Of a stretch of 64,000 bases of DNA, positions 44,214-52,626 are shown in pieces; position 1 is the stretch's first letter, and each line of letters starts with the position of its first letter. The translations under genes were made by a program, and so were the position numbers. Where the stretch lies: assembly GCA_009841435.1 (NCBI GenBank), contig VXLW01000015.1, positions 95,831-159,830 on the forward strand, read 5' to 3'. The DNA is from Dehalococcoidia bacterium (GTDB lineage Bacteria > Chloroflexota > Dehalococcoidia > Tepidiformales > Tepidiformaceae). Under the pieces are notes generated by a model, which saw nothing but the letters and a program-made list of their open reading frames with translations, did no database searches and was not told the origin of the DNA.

Positions 44214-45230
44214 ATGCCCGCCACGACTGACGATCTCGAGGCCGCGAGGCTGCGCATCTACGCGCTACAGGACGGGGCGATGCGCGCGCAAGCGCTCGCC
44301 TTCTGCCTGCGCAGCGGCCTCTTTGAGCGCCTGTCGAGCGGGCCGTCGACACCGGAGGAACTGGGGCTGGCGCCTCGCGTGGCGCCGGCGCTGCTCGCGT
44401 TCCTGACGAGCCAGGGGCTTGCGGAGCGCGACGAACAGGGACGCTTCCGGGCGACACCGGCGACCGAAGCGTTCCTGGTGCGGTCGAGCCCGCGGTTCGC
44501 CGGGGGACGCTCGTTGCTGTTCCAGGGCTTCCACGAACAGATCGGACGGCTTGGCGAGGCGCTCGGGAGCGGCAAGCCGCTCGCAGATGCCGGGCAGGCG
44601 GACCTGTTCGGGGGCTTCGACGACGAGGACCGGCGCTGGTTTGCCGAAGGGATGCTCGCGAACGCGATCGCGGGGGCGGAGCACCTCCTGTGTGAGGTCG
44701 ACTTCGGGCCGTTCCGGCGGCTGCTGGACGTGGGCGGCAGCAGCGGTGGCTACACCCTCGCCCTGCTGGAGGCGCAGCCGTCGCTGCAGGCGACGATCTT
44801 CGACCTGCCTGCCATGCGCGCGCTCGCGGAGGAGCGCATCGTGGAGCACGAACTCGGTGACCGCTGCCGCTTCGTCGCCGGGTCGTTCTTCGACAACCCG
44901 CTGCCGCAGGGTCACGACGTGCTGTTGCTGGCGAACATCCTCCACGACTGGGAGACGGCGGACTGCCGGCGCATCCTGGCGGCGTGCCACGACGCAATCG
45001 AACCAGGGGGTACGATCGTGGTCGTGGAGCCGATGCTGGCCGAAGACCTCACGGGGCCCGACCACGCGTCCGTCAGCGGCCTGACGATGGCGATGCTGGG
45101 AGGAGAGAACCGCACGCAATCACGCATCGGGGAGCTGCTGGATGACGCGGGGTTCGGAGAGGTGTGGCGCTCGGCTATCGCGGAACAGAACAGCGTGGTG
45201 ACGGCGCGAACGGCGGGAGGGGACCGCTAG
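44214..45230 (+). CDS. AdoMet-dependent O-methyltransferase
   Basis: A 338-residue plant-type small-molecule methyltransferase (Methyltransf_2). The N-terminal winged-helix dimerisation region (SGLFERLSSGPSTPEELG) is followed by the AdoMet motif LLDVGGSSGGYTLALLE near residue 170. FDLPAM follows, then LLLANILHDWE, where His-Asp is the catalytic base region. Related enzymes methylate phenols, hydroxyindoles or polyketides. The ATG at 44214 is preferred to the GTG at 44208. The stop overlaps the next start (TAGTG). Confidence 0.87.
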   Translation: MPATTDDLEAARLRIYALQDGAMRAQALAFCLRSGLFERLSSGPSTPEELGLAPRVAPALLAFLTSQGLAERDEQGRFRATPATEAFLVRSSPRFAGGRSLLFQGFHEQIGRLGEALGSGKPLADAGQADLFGGFDDEDRRWFAEGMLANAIAGAEHLLCEVDFGPFRRLLDVGGSSGGYTLALLEAQPSLQATIFDLPAMRALAEERIVEHELGDRCRFVAGSFFDNPLPQGHDVLLLANILHDWETADCRRILAACHDAIEPGGTIVVVEPMLAEDLTGPDHASVSGLTMAMLGGENRTQSRIGELLDDAGFGEVWRSAIAEQNSVVTARTAGGDR

Positions 45231-45466
45231 TGCTGAAGGCGCCAATCTCACCGTACGTGGTGGCCGGACGCATCCTCTCAATCATCGGGATGTCGTTCTT
45301 CACGGCCGCGGGCATCCTCTTCTGCATCGGGGGGTTCTGGTTCTGGGGGCTGGGAGCGCTTATCGGCTTCATCCCCTTCTTCGCGCTCATCGTGGCGGTG
45401 GAGCGCTACTCGACCAAACACGGACTGATCGGCCCTGAGCCAGACCCGCCCTTCGACGACGAGTAG
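45230..45466 (+). CDS. Small membrane protein
   Basis: A 78-residue protein with a GTG start overlapping the previous stop. Two hydrophobic helices (IIGMSFFTAAGILFCIGGFW and LGALIGFIPFFALIVAV) are followed by a short cytoplasmic-looking acidic tail, EPDPPFDDE. It is not a family I recognise. Coupled to the methyltransferase; role unknown. Confidence 0.7.
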   Translation: MLKAPISPYVVAGRILSIIGMSFFTAAGILFCIGGFWFWGLGALIGFIPFFALIVAVERYSTKHGLIGPEPDPPFDDE

Positions 45467-46034
45467 GGCGGGAATCGCCCTCGCCGCGCTGGGCATCCTC
45501 GCGCTGGCGGCCGCGTGCTCGGGAAGCCCGCAGTTGCTCGCCGACCGCGCCTGCCAGGAGGAGCACCTCCCGAAGGGGCTCGAGCGCCTGACGTTCGGGA
45601 ACCTCTCGCGCAGCGAGATGGGACGCGAGGTGGGGTCGGCCCCGCTGGAGGCGGCGGGCGTCGAGGGCGGCTACTTCGCCTACTGGAAGGAGCGCCACGG
45701 CAGCCTGGAGGACGATCCGGCCATCGAGGTCGTGTGCCAGGTCGTCGCCTTCGGAGACGAAGGCGAAGCGTCGCGTTTCGTGTCCGAGCTGCCAGCCGAC
45801 GCCGACTGGCTGAGCGTCACGGTGGCGGGCATCGCGCTGGCAGAAGGCACGGGCATCACAGAAGTGGAGGCGGAGGGGGCGCGGGCGTTCCGGCTGGACG
45901 AAGCGGATGGGCGGATCCGCTACGCAGTGGTCGTCGCGCGGGATCGGTTCGTGCTGAGCGTGCACCTGGGCGGCCCGGAGGGGGAGGTGTCGGTGGAGGC
46001 GGCGGTCGCGATCCTGGAGACGATGGGCCGCTAG
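45435..46034 (+). CDS. Putative lipoprotein with uncertain start
   Basis: The frame encodes a clear lipoprotein signal, RAGIALAALGILALAAAC, with the lipobox cysteine followed by SGSPQLLADRACQEEHLPKG. No ATG, GTG or TTG lies upstream of it before the in-frame stop at 45426. A CTG at 45435 would give (M)SQTRPSTTSRAGIALAALG; a TTG at 45534 would lose the signal. The mature part (about 170 residues, FVSELPADADWLSV, VHLGGPEGEVSVEAAVAIL) is not recognised. It is probably an exported lipoprotein coupled to the upstream small membrane protein. Confidence 0.6.
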   Translation: MSQTRPSTTSRAGIALAALGILALAAACSGSPQLLADRACQEEHLPKGLERLTFGNLSRSEMGREVGSAPLEAAGVEGGYFAYWKERHGSLEDDPAIEVVCQVVAFGDEGEASRFVSELPADADWLSVTVAGIALAEGTGITEVEAEGARAFRLDEADGRIRYAVVVARDRFVLSVHLGGPEGEVSVEAAVAILETMGR

Positions 46035-47134
46035 ACCACCAGCAGGATTGCCGGCACGGCGACAATGACGCCGAGGAAGGCGGCGAGTCGGCGGGGGCGG
46101 GCGGCGATCCAGCGCTCGCTGCGGAGGATGCCCGTCCGATAGGGCTTGTAGAGCACGGTCAGGACGATGCCGGCCACCACGGTGGTCGAGGCGACCTGCG
46201 CGAGCACGACGGCAACGGCAGCCTCGCCGCCAACAAGGACGCTGGCGGCGAGGGTATCGACGAAGGTCGCGATGTTGGCCCCGAGGACGTACGGAATGAT
46301 GTGTTCGCGGCGAACGTAGCCGCGCAGCGCGAGGGGCACGAGGACAGTCAGGGAGACGGCCACGCTGAGGGTCGTGAGCGTGATGATGACGCCCATCAGG
46401 AACATCAGGGGGCGGCGGTTGAGGACGTCGAGGCGGCGACGGATGCCCTCGGCCTCGCCCTCAAGCTGGGGGAGGGCGCGCTCGAAGACGGCGAAGGCGA
46501 GAAGCAGGACGCCGGCGCCGACGACGAACACGAGGAGGCCGGGCAGGAAGGAGTCGAGAGCATCGGTGACGGGGCCGAAGGCAGCGTCGGTGCCCTGCAG
46601 GAGGGCGTCCGGGGCGGAGGGCGTGGCGCCGTCGAACCAGCTCAGGTGGAGCGCCAGGAAGCCAAGCGCGACGGCCGGCCCCTGCGTCGTGAAGGTGACG
46701 AGCATGGCGACGATGCCGATGGCGACGCCATCCCCGCTGCGGCGGCCGAAGCGGAAGGCGAGAAAGCCGACGGCGAGGACGATGAAGGATGCGCCGAGCC
46801 GCGACCCCGCGATGACGGCGAAGGCCTCGGTCGTGTGGAAGACGCCCTCGGAGAGGAGGGTGACGCCGATGGCGGCGACCGGGGAGCCACTGAGGACGAC
46901 GTAGGCGAAGAGCCACCCGAAGCCGAGGCTGTTGGCGACCCCCTCGGCGTTGATGTCGGAGAGCAGGGGGGCGAGGGAGCCGGCGCCAGCGCGGGTGATC
47001 TCCAGGGCGAGGGCGAACAGCGCAAGCCCGGCGACCGCGCAGGCCAAGCGAGCGAGCATCGCGGGGCGCAGCGAGCGAATGCTGCGCGTCGCGGGCGGCG
47101 CCTCGCGCGCGGCGGAGCGCGCCCGCTGCGTCAC
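46031..47134 (-). CDS. Na/Pi-symporter-like membrane protein; candidate sulfate transporter
   Basis: A 367-residue protein with about eight hydrophobic helices and an internal repeat. The repeated motif GSRLGASFIV and LGANIATFVDTL resembles the GANIGT repeats of the Na/Pi-cotransporter family. It is the last gene of the cysH-cysC-sat operon on the minus strand; its GTG start lies 1 nt after the sat stop. No CysPTWA or SulP genes are in the window. Operon position makes a sulfate (or sulfite) transporter the leading guess, but phosphate cannot be excluded. Confidence 0.6.
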   Translation of the reverse strand: MTQRARSAAREAPPATRSIRSLRPAMLARLACAVAGLALFALALEITRAGAGSLAPLLSDINAEGVANSLGFGWLFAYVVLSGSPVAAIGVTLLSEGVFHTTEAFAVIAGSRLGASFIVLAVGFLAFRFGRRSGDGVAIGIVAMLVTFTTQGPAVALGFLALHLSWFDGATPSAPDALLQGTDAAFGPVTDALDSFLPGLLVFVVGAGVLLLAFAVFERALPQLEGEAEGIRRRLDVLNRRPLMFLMGVIITLTTLSVAVSLTVLVPLALRGYVRREHIIPYVLGANIATFVDTLAASVLVGGEAAVAVVLAQVASTTVVAGIVLTVLYKPYRTGILRSERWIAARPRRLAAFLGVIVAVPAILLVV

Positions 47135-47135
47135 G

Positions 47136-48296
47136 TCAGCCGCTCCGGGCGCTCTCCATCAGCACGGCGGCAACCTCCGGACGCGTGAACTCGACGGGGA
47201 GGTCCTCGCCGTTGGCGAGCATCTCGCGCACCTTCGTCCCCGAGAGGAAGAGGCGCTCCTCGGGCGTAGCCGAGCTCGTCTTCGTGGTCGCCATGGCGCC
47301 ACTGCGCAGGCACCAGAAGGCGTGCTCGAAGAAGAGCGGCTGGATGCCGAGGGCGTCCAGGTCGATGTCGTCGAAGATGCGCTGGGCATCATAGGTGCCG
47401 TAGTAGTTGCCCACACCGGCGTGGTCGCGCCCGACGATGAAGTGGGTGCAGCCGTAGTTCTTGCGCATGATGGCGTGGAAGATTGCCTCGCGCGGGCCGG
47501 CGTAGCGCATGGCCGCGGGCAGCACCGAGAGCTGGACGCGGTCCTCGGGGAAGTAGCGGTCGAGCAGCACCTGGTAGCACTGCATGCGCACGTCGGCGGG
47601 GATGTCGTCGTCCTTCGTATCGCCCACGAGGGGGTGGATAAGGGCGCCGTCGACGCCTTCGAGGGCGACCTTAATGAGGTACTCGTGAGCGCGGTGGATG
47701 GGGTTGCGGGTCTGGAAGCCGACGACCGTGCGCCAGCCGCGCTCGGCGAAGGCGGCGCGGGTCTGGGCGGGGGTGAGGCGGTGGTCGGGGAAGTTCCCGT
47801 GGTCGGGAAGGCGGAGCGCTTTCACCGTGCCACCCAGGACCAGGTCGCCGGAGGCGTAGACAGCGGCGACGCCGGGATGGGCCTCGTCGGTAGTGCGGTA
47901 GACCTGCTCGGCCAGGCGGGTCTTGTCCCGCCGGTAGACCTCCTCGATGTCGATGACACCGAGGGGGAAGCCTTCATCGTCACGCAGGTCGGCGCGGACC
48001 CCGGGGGTCAGTTCGCCGGCTCGAGACTCGTCGACTGAGAGGGTGACGGGCATCGACCAGGGGAGGCCGTTCGCCAGCGTCATGTTCTCGACCACGGAGC
48101 GGTAGTCGGCCTCGCCCATGAAGCCGGTGAGGGGGCTGAAGCCGCCGTTCGCCAGGAGCTCGAAGTCGGCGAGATGGCGCGAGTCGAGCTCGATGGTGGG
48201 GAGGCTCGCAACCTCGCGGCCGAGCTCCACGTGCTCTTCTTCGTCGACGAGGAGGTCGACAAGGGTCCCGCCGTACGGTTCGCCGAGGTTGCTCAT
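47136..48296 (-). CDS. sat: Sulfate adenylyltransferase (homo-oligomeric type)
   Basis: A 386-residue ATP sulfurylase making APS from sulfate and ATP. The catalytic [12 protein letters not shown], the C-terminal [15 protein letters not shown], and the [11 protein letters not shown] motif are intact. It is the single-chain Sat type found in many bacteria, not the CysDN heterodimer. Its ATG overlaps the cysC stop (ATGA). It is the entry enzyme of the local sulfate assimilation operon. Confidence 0.96.
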   Translation of the reverse strand: MSNLGEPYGGTLVDLLVDEEEHVELGREVASLPTIELDSRHLADFELLANGGFSPLTGFMGEADYRSVVENMTLANGLPWSMPVTLSVDESRAGELTPGVRADLRDDEGFPLGVIDIEEVYRRDKTRLAEQVYRTTDEAHPGVAAVYASGDLVLGGTVKALRLPDHGNFPDHRLTPAQTRAAFAERGWRTVVGFQTRNPIHRAHEYLIKVALEGVDGALIHPLVGDTKDDDIPADVRMQCYQVLLDRYFPEDRVQLSVLPAAMRYAGPREAIFHAIMRKNYGCTHFIVGRDHAGVGNYYGTYDAQRIFDDIDLDALGIQPLFFEHAFWCLRSGAMATTKTSSATPEERLFLSGTKVREMLANGEDLPVEFTRPEVAAVLMESARSG

Positions 48297-48847
48297 GACT
48301 GTGCCTTCCCGATGAGCCCGCGGGACTCGAGGTAGTCGAGGATCTGATCGAGGCTGCGTTCTTCGGAATCGACGCCGGTTTCGCAGCGCACCTCAGGCGT
48401 GGGCGGCTCCTCGTAGGGGTCGTCGATCCCGGTGAAGCCCTTGATCTCACCGGCGCGGGCCTTGGCGTAGAGGCCCTTCACATCGCGCGCCTCGCACTGC
48501 GCGACGGTGGCGGCCGCGTGCACCTCGACGAAGACTGCGCCGTCGCCCTCGGTCATGGCGCGGTTCTCGTCGCGAATCTCCTGGTAGGGGGAGATGGCGG
48601 CGGTGATGACGCCGACGCCGTTGCGAGCGAGGAGGCTGGCGACGAAGCCGATGCGGCGGATGTTCGTGTCGCGATCCTCCTTGCTGAAGCCGAGGCCCTT
48701 CGAGAGGTTGGTGCGAACGATGTCGCCGTCGAGGATCTCGACGTTGCGGCCGCGCTCGCGCAAGACCGGGGCGAGCGCCTCGGCGAGGGTGCTCTTGCCG
48801 GAGCCCGAGAGCCCGGTGAACCAGATGACAAAGCCCTGATTGCTCAT
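48293..48847 (-). CDS. cysC: Adenylylsulfate kinase
   Basis: A 184-residue APS kinase phosphorylating APS to PAPS. The P-loop GLSGSGKST (residues 12-20) and the [21 protein letters not shown] region are clear. [22 protein letters not shown] and GIDDPYEEP are typical of the family. It lies between cysH and sat in the operon. Its coexistence with a [4Fe-4S]-type CysH suggests it feeds PAPS to sulfotransferases or a branch. Confidence 0.95.
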   Translation of the reverse strand: MSNQGFVIWFTGLSGSGKSTLAEALAPVLRERGRNVEILDGDIVRTNLSKGLGFSKEDRDTNIRRIGFVASLLARNGVGVITAAISPYQEIRDENRAMTEGDGAVFVEVHAAATVAQCEARDVKGLYAKARAGEIKGFTGIDDPYEEPPTPEVRCETGVDSEERSLDQILDYLESRGLIGKAQS

Positions 48848-48893
48848 TGGCTGTACTCCAAACGCATTGGTGTTACTCCCTGACTATCGTGGT

Positions 48894-48946
48894 GGCGCCT
48901 TCAAGGCGCCGGATGCGCATCAAGACGGCGGCCCGATGGCCGCCGT
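48894..48946 (-). promoter_or_regulatory. Two hairpins between cysH and cysC
   Basis: Two perfect hairpins stand in the 124-nt gap: GGCGCC pairs with itself over a 5-nt loop (48894-48910), and a 9-bp stem closes a CGAT loop (48925-48946). No T run follows on the minus strand, so they may be RNA-processing or stability elements or an attenuator. Confidence 0.4.
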
Positions 48947-48971
48947 GCGGAGGTGGTGGACGCGGGCCGGC

Positions 48972-49670
48972 TCAAGTGTGGAGTCCGCACTCGTCCTTCT
49001 CGAAACCTTCCCAGCGCCCCTGCCGGCCCTGCTTGCCGGGCACGGTGCAGTTGAAGCAGCCAATGCTGACGAAGCCATGGTCGAGCAGCGGGTTGTAGGG
49101 AACGTCGTGTTTGGAGATGTAGTTCCAGGTGTCCTTCTCGGTCCAGCGGGCAAGGGGATTGATCTTGACGAGGCCGAACTTCTGGTTCCAGGCGACGATG
49201 GGAACGTCGGAGCGGCCCTCGGACTGGTCGCGGCGGAGGCCGGCGATCCAGGCGGTCTTGCCGGCGAGGGCGCGCTGGTTGGGCTCGACCTTGCGGAGGT
49301 CGCAGCAGAGGTCGGGATCGCGCATCCAGAGAGCGGCGCCGTGCTGGGCAGCCTGCTCCTCGTGGGTCAGCTTCGACTTGTAGACCTGGACGTTGGTGAG
49401 GTTGAGGGCGGCGGTCGCGCGCTCGCGAGTCTGGTGAGTCTCGTCGAAGAGGTAGTCGGTATCGAGGACGAAGACGTGGACGTTGGGTTTGAGCTGGGCG
49501 GTCATGTGGAGGATGGCCATGCCCGTGGGGCCGCCGAAGCTGGCGCCGACGGAGAGGCCATCACCGAAGGTATCGACCGCCCAGCGCACGATCTCCTCGG
49601 GACTCGCGTCCTCGAATCGCTCGTTGAGCGAGGCGATGGCTGTCTCGTCGAGGGCGGTGGTAAGGGACAC
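48972..49670 (-). CDS. cysH: Phosphoadenylyl/adenylyl-sulfate reductase
   Basis: A 232-residue reductase converting APS or PAPS to sulfite. The [4Fe-4S]-binding CCDLRKVEPNQRAL and IGCFNC (CC...CxxC) are the mark of APS-type reductases, and the C terminus KDECGLHT has the catalytic Cys. First gene of the minus-strand operon, divergent from the sulfite reductase across a 161-nt control region. The APS preference is inferred from the iron-sulfur cysteines. Confidence 0.93.
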   Translation of the reverse strand: MSLTTALDETAIASLNERFEDASPEEIVRWAVDTFGDGLSVGASFGGPTGMAILHMTAQLKPNVHVFVLDTDYLFDETHQTRERATAALNLTNVQVYKSKLTHEEQAAQHGAALWMRDPDLCCDLRKVEPNQRALAGKTAWIAGLRRDQSEGRSDVPIVAWNQKFGLVKINPLARWTEKDTWNYISKHDVPYNPLLDHGFVSIGCFNCTVPGKQGRQGRWEGFEKDECGLHT

Positions 49671-49706
49671 GGGGAAAGCCGCTCCGCGTAAAGCTGAGTT
49701 CGTCGC

Positions 49707-49722
49707 TCAACAATATCAACAA
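49707..49722. promoter_or_regulatory. TCAACAA direct repeat in the cysH/sir control region
   Basis: TCAACAA occurs at 49707-49713 and 49716-49722, a 9-nt period, in an AT-rich patch between the divergent cysH and sulfite reductase genes. This is a possible operator for a sulfur-responsive regulator, not identified here. Confidence 0.4.
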
Positions 49723-49760
49723 CGTGACTTGCCAGCAACGACTGGGCGCGTCCTACATGC

Positions 49761-49766
49761 TACAGT
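49761..49766 (+). promoter_or_regulatory. -10 box of the sulfite reductase gene
   Basis: TACAGT lies about 65 nt before the ATG at 49832. AAAGGA precedes the start codon. Confidence 0.4.
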
Positions 49767-49831
49767 CGCTTCACAGACTCCCAGCCCGCGATGGCCGGAC
49801 CCGAAGGGTCTGCCGCGAAAGGACAGCGTAG

Positions 49832-51613
49832 ATGCGCGCAGTCGAGACTATCGTCCAGACCAACGCTCCCGGCAAGGTGCTGCCGATCCTGACCGAGGAG
49901 CTCGACGACTTTGAGACCGAAGCGACACGCTTCCTAGCGGGCGGCTACGAGGAAGAGGCGGTCTTCCAGGGCTACCGGCTGAAGCAGGGCGTCTACGGCC
50001 AGCGCCAGCCGAACGTGCAGATGACGCGCGTCAAGCTCCCCTTCGGCGGCGTGACGCCGGACCAGATGGACGCCTTCGGCGAGCTGGCGGAGCGCTTCGC
50101 ACCGCTCCGCAAGGGGCACATCACGACGCGGCAGAACTTCCAGTTCCACCACATTCCCCTGGCGCGCATGCCGGACGGGTTGCGGCTGCTGGCGAGCGTC
50201 GGCCTCTCGACGCGCGAGGCCTGCGGCAACACCGTCCGCAACGTGACCGCCGACCCGTGGGCGGGGGTGACCGACGGCGAGCTGTTCGACGTGACGCCCT
50301 ACGCGGGCGCCTTCGCACGCTTCTGGCTGCGCAACCCGCTGACCCAGCTCCTGCCGCGCAAGTTCAAGGTCGCCTTCAGCGCGGACGACGCGGACGTGGC
50401 GATCACGGGCATCCACGACCTCGGCTTCATCCCGCGCGTCCAGGACGGCGTGCAGGGCTTCAAGATGGTCTGCGGCGGCGGTCTCGCGATCATGCCGCGC
50501 GAGGCGATCGTCGTACGCGAGTTCGTCTCGCTGGATGAGTACCTGAAGGTGAGCGAGGCGGTCATCCGCATCTTCAACGCGGCGGACATGCTGCGGAAGA
50601 ACCGGGCGATGGCGCGCATCAAGGTACTCATCGACCGGATCGGGGCGGACCGCTTCCTCGAGATGGTCGACGACGAGCTTGCCCAGCCGTGGGCACAGCG
50701 CGACTTCAGCCCGGAGCGGCTGCTGTTCCTCGACAACGAGGAGGAGCGGGCGCCGGCGCGGCGCGACTCCTACGCGCAGCCGGGCGACGACGCGGCCGCA
50801 TTCACGCAGTTCGTCTCGGCGAACGTGAAGGCGCAGAAGCAGCAGGGCTTCAGCACCGTCGAGATCAAGATCACGCGCGGCGACCTGACGCCCGCGCAGT
50901 TCCACGGCATCGCCGACATCATGCGCGAGCATTGCGGCGGCAACGCCCGAACGACCGTGCAGCAGAACATGGTGCTGCGCTGGGTGCGCGACGAGGGCCT
51001 GTACGAGGTCTACTCGCGGCTGGTCGAGCTGGGCCTGGCGGAAGCGGGCGCGGGGACGGTGACCGATGTGGTGAGCTGCCCCGGCACGGACAGCTGCAAG
51101 CTCGGCATCACGAGCTCGATGGGGCTGAACCGCGCCATCCAGGATCGAGTGACCGACCTGGCGGTGGCGGACCCGCTCGTGGAGAAGCTGCACATCAAGA
51201 TGAGCGGCTGCCCCAACAGCTGCGGCCAGCACCACCTCGGCAACATCGGCTTCCACGGGGCGGCCATGAAGGTCGACGGGCACCAGCTTCCCGCGTACCA
51301 CGCCTTCATCGGCGGCGGCTACGAAGAGGGGAACGGCAAAGTGCGGGTCGGAACGCAGCTGAAGCTGCGGCTGCCGGCCAAGCGCACGCCCGACGCCGTG
51401 CAGCGCTGGCTCGACCTGTACCAGCGTGAGCGCGAAGACGGTGAGGAGTTCAACGCCTACTTCGACCGCGTCGGCAAGGTGCCGTTCGAGCAGGCGGTGC
51501 AGGATCTGACGATTCCGGGCGACTTCTCGGACGACAACCGCGAGATGTTCATCGACTGGACGAAGTTCGAGCTCTACGTGCTGGAGCGCGGCGAGGGCGA
51601 GTGCGCCGTCTAG
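49832..51613 (+). CDS. Ferredoxin-type nitrite/sulfite reductase (siroheme)
   Basis: A 593-residue siroheme, [4Fe-4S] reductase. The two cluster-ligand pairs are visible: CPGTDSC (Cys416, Cys422) and GCPNSC (Cys460, Cys464). The RxxHxT-type siroheme region (RKGHITTRQNFQFHHIPL) and the NVTADPWAGV segment fit. Linked divergently to sat-cysC-cysH, it is most likely the sulfite reductase (Sir) producing sulfide; nitrite activity cannot be excluded. hemB follows 26 nt later. Confidence 0.92.
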   Translation: MRAVETIVQTNAPGKVLPILTEELDDFETEATRFLAGGYEEEAVFQGYRLKQGVYGQRQPNVQMTRVKLPFGGVTPDQMDAFGELAERFAPLRKGHITTRQNFQFHHIPLARMPDGLRLLASVGLSTREACGNTVRNVTADPWAGVTDGELFDVTPYAGAFARFWLRNPLTQLLPRKFKVAFSADDADVAITGIHDLGFIPRVQDGVQGFKMVCGGGLAIMPREAIVVREFVSLDEYLKVSEAVIRIFNAADMLRKNRAMARIKVLIDRIGADRFLEMVDDELAQPWAQRDFSPERLLFLDNEEERAPARRDSYAQPGDDAAAFTQFVSANVKAQKQQGFSTVEIKITRGDLTPAQFHGIADIMREHCGGNARTTVQQNMVLRWVRDEGLYEVYSRLVELGLAEAGAGTVTDVVSCPGTDSCKLGITSSMGLNRAIQDRVTDLAVADPLVEKLHIKMSGCPNSCGQHHLGNIGFHGAAMKVDGHQLPAYHAFIGGGYEEGNGKVRVGTQLKLRLPAKRTPDAVQRWLDLYQREREDGEEFNAYFDRVGKVPFEQAVQDLTIPGDFSDDNREMFIDWTKFELYVLERGEGECAV

Positions 51614-51639
51614 CGGCCTAGCTTCCCGGGAGGCGCGTC

Positions 51640-52614
51640 ATGGAAGGGCTGGAGTTCCGGCGGCACCGGCGGCTGCGCAGCTCGCAGGCCATCCGAGGGC
51701 TCGTGCGCGAGACCGAGCTGACGCCAGCGCACCTGGTCGCGCCCCTGTTCATCGAGGAAGGACTGGAAGGTCGCGCGCCCATCGAGGCGATGCCGGGACA
51801 GTCGCGGCTGGGGCTGAAGGCGCTGGTCGAGGAGGCGCGGGAACTGCGGGACGCGGCCGTGCCGGCTGTGCTGCTGTTCGGGATTCCGGCCGTCAAGGAC
51901 GAGCGCGGATCCGGCGCCTACGACGACCAGGGGGTCGTGCAGGAGGCGATCCGGCGCCTGAAGGACGCCGTCCCGGAGATGCTGGTCATCGGCGACGTGT
52001 GCCTGTGCGAGTACACGAGCCACGGGCACTGCGGGCTGCTGACTGACGAGGGCGAGGTCGACAACGATTCGAGCCTGCCGCTGCTGGCGGACATGGCCGT
52101 GAGCCTGGCCGACGCGGGCTGTGACATCGTCGCGCCGAGCGACATGCTGGACGGGCGCGTGGCCGCTATCCGCGAGGCGCTCGACGGTTCGGGGCTGAGC
52201 GACACGGCCATCCTCTCGTATGCCGCGAAGTTCTCAAGCGCGTTCTACGGGCCATTCCGTGAGGCAGCGGACAGCGCCCCGGCCTTCGGTGACCGGCGTG
52301 GCTACCAGATGGACCCGGCGAACGCCCGCATGGCGCGGGACGAGGCGCTCACGGACATCGAGGAGGGGGCGGACATGGTGATGGTGAAGCCGGCGCTCCC
52401 GTATCTCGACGTGCTGCGCTCGGTGCGGGAGGCGGTGGACGTGCCGGTGGCGGCCTACAACGTGAGCGGGGAGTACAGCATGTTGAAGGCGGCCGCGGCG
52501 AACGGCTGGATCGAGGAAGAGCGCGCCATCGATGAGGCGCTGACGTCGATCCGGCGCGCGGGGGCGGACATCATCATCACGTACCACGCGAAGGAGTGGG
52601 CGCGGAGCCGCTAG
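51640..52614 (+). CDS. hemB: Porphobilinogen synthase
   Basis: A 324-residue delta-aminolevulinate dehydratase condensing two ALA to porphobilinogen, a precursor of heme and siroheme. The zinc-type active-site cysteines are in DVCLCEYTSHGHCG, the Schiff-base lysines in SYAAKFSSAFYGPFR and MVKPALPYLD, and the YNVSGEY loop is intact. GGGAGG precedes the ATG. Its position directly after the siroheme reductase suggests coordinated cofactor supply. Confidence 0.96.
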   Translation: MEGLEFRRHRRLRSSQAIRGLVRETELTPAHLVAPLFIEEGLEGRAPIEAMPGQSRLGLKALVEEARELRDAAVPAVLLFGIPAVKDERGSGAYDDQGVVQEAIRRLKDAVPEMLVIGDVCLCEYTSHGHCGLLTDEGEVDNDSSLPLLADMAVSLADAGCDIVAPSDMLDGRVAAIREALDGSGLSDTAILSYAAKFSSAFYGPFREAADSAPAFGDRRGYQMDPANARMARDEALTDIEEGADMVMVKPALPYLDVLRSVREAVDVPVAAYNVSGEYSMLKAAAANGWIEEERAIDEALTSIRRAGADIIITYHAKEWARSR

Positions 52615-52626
52615 CCGGTATCTGCC

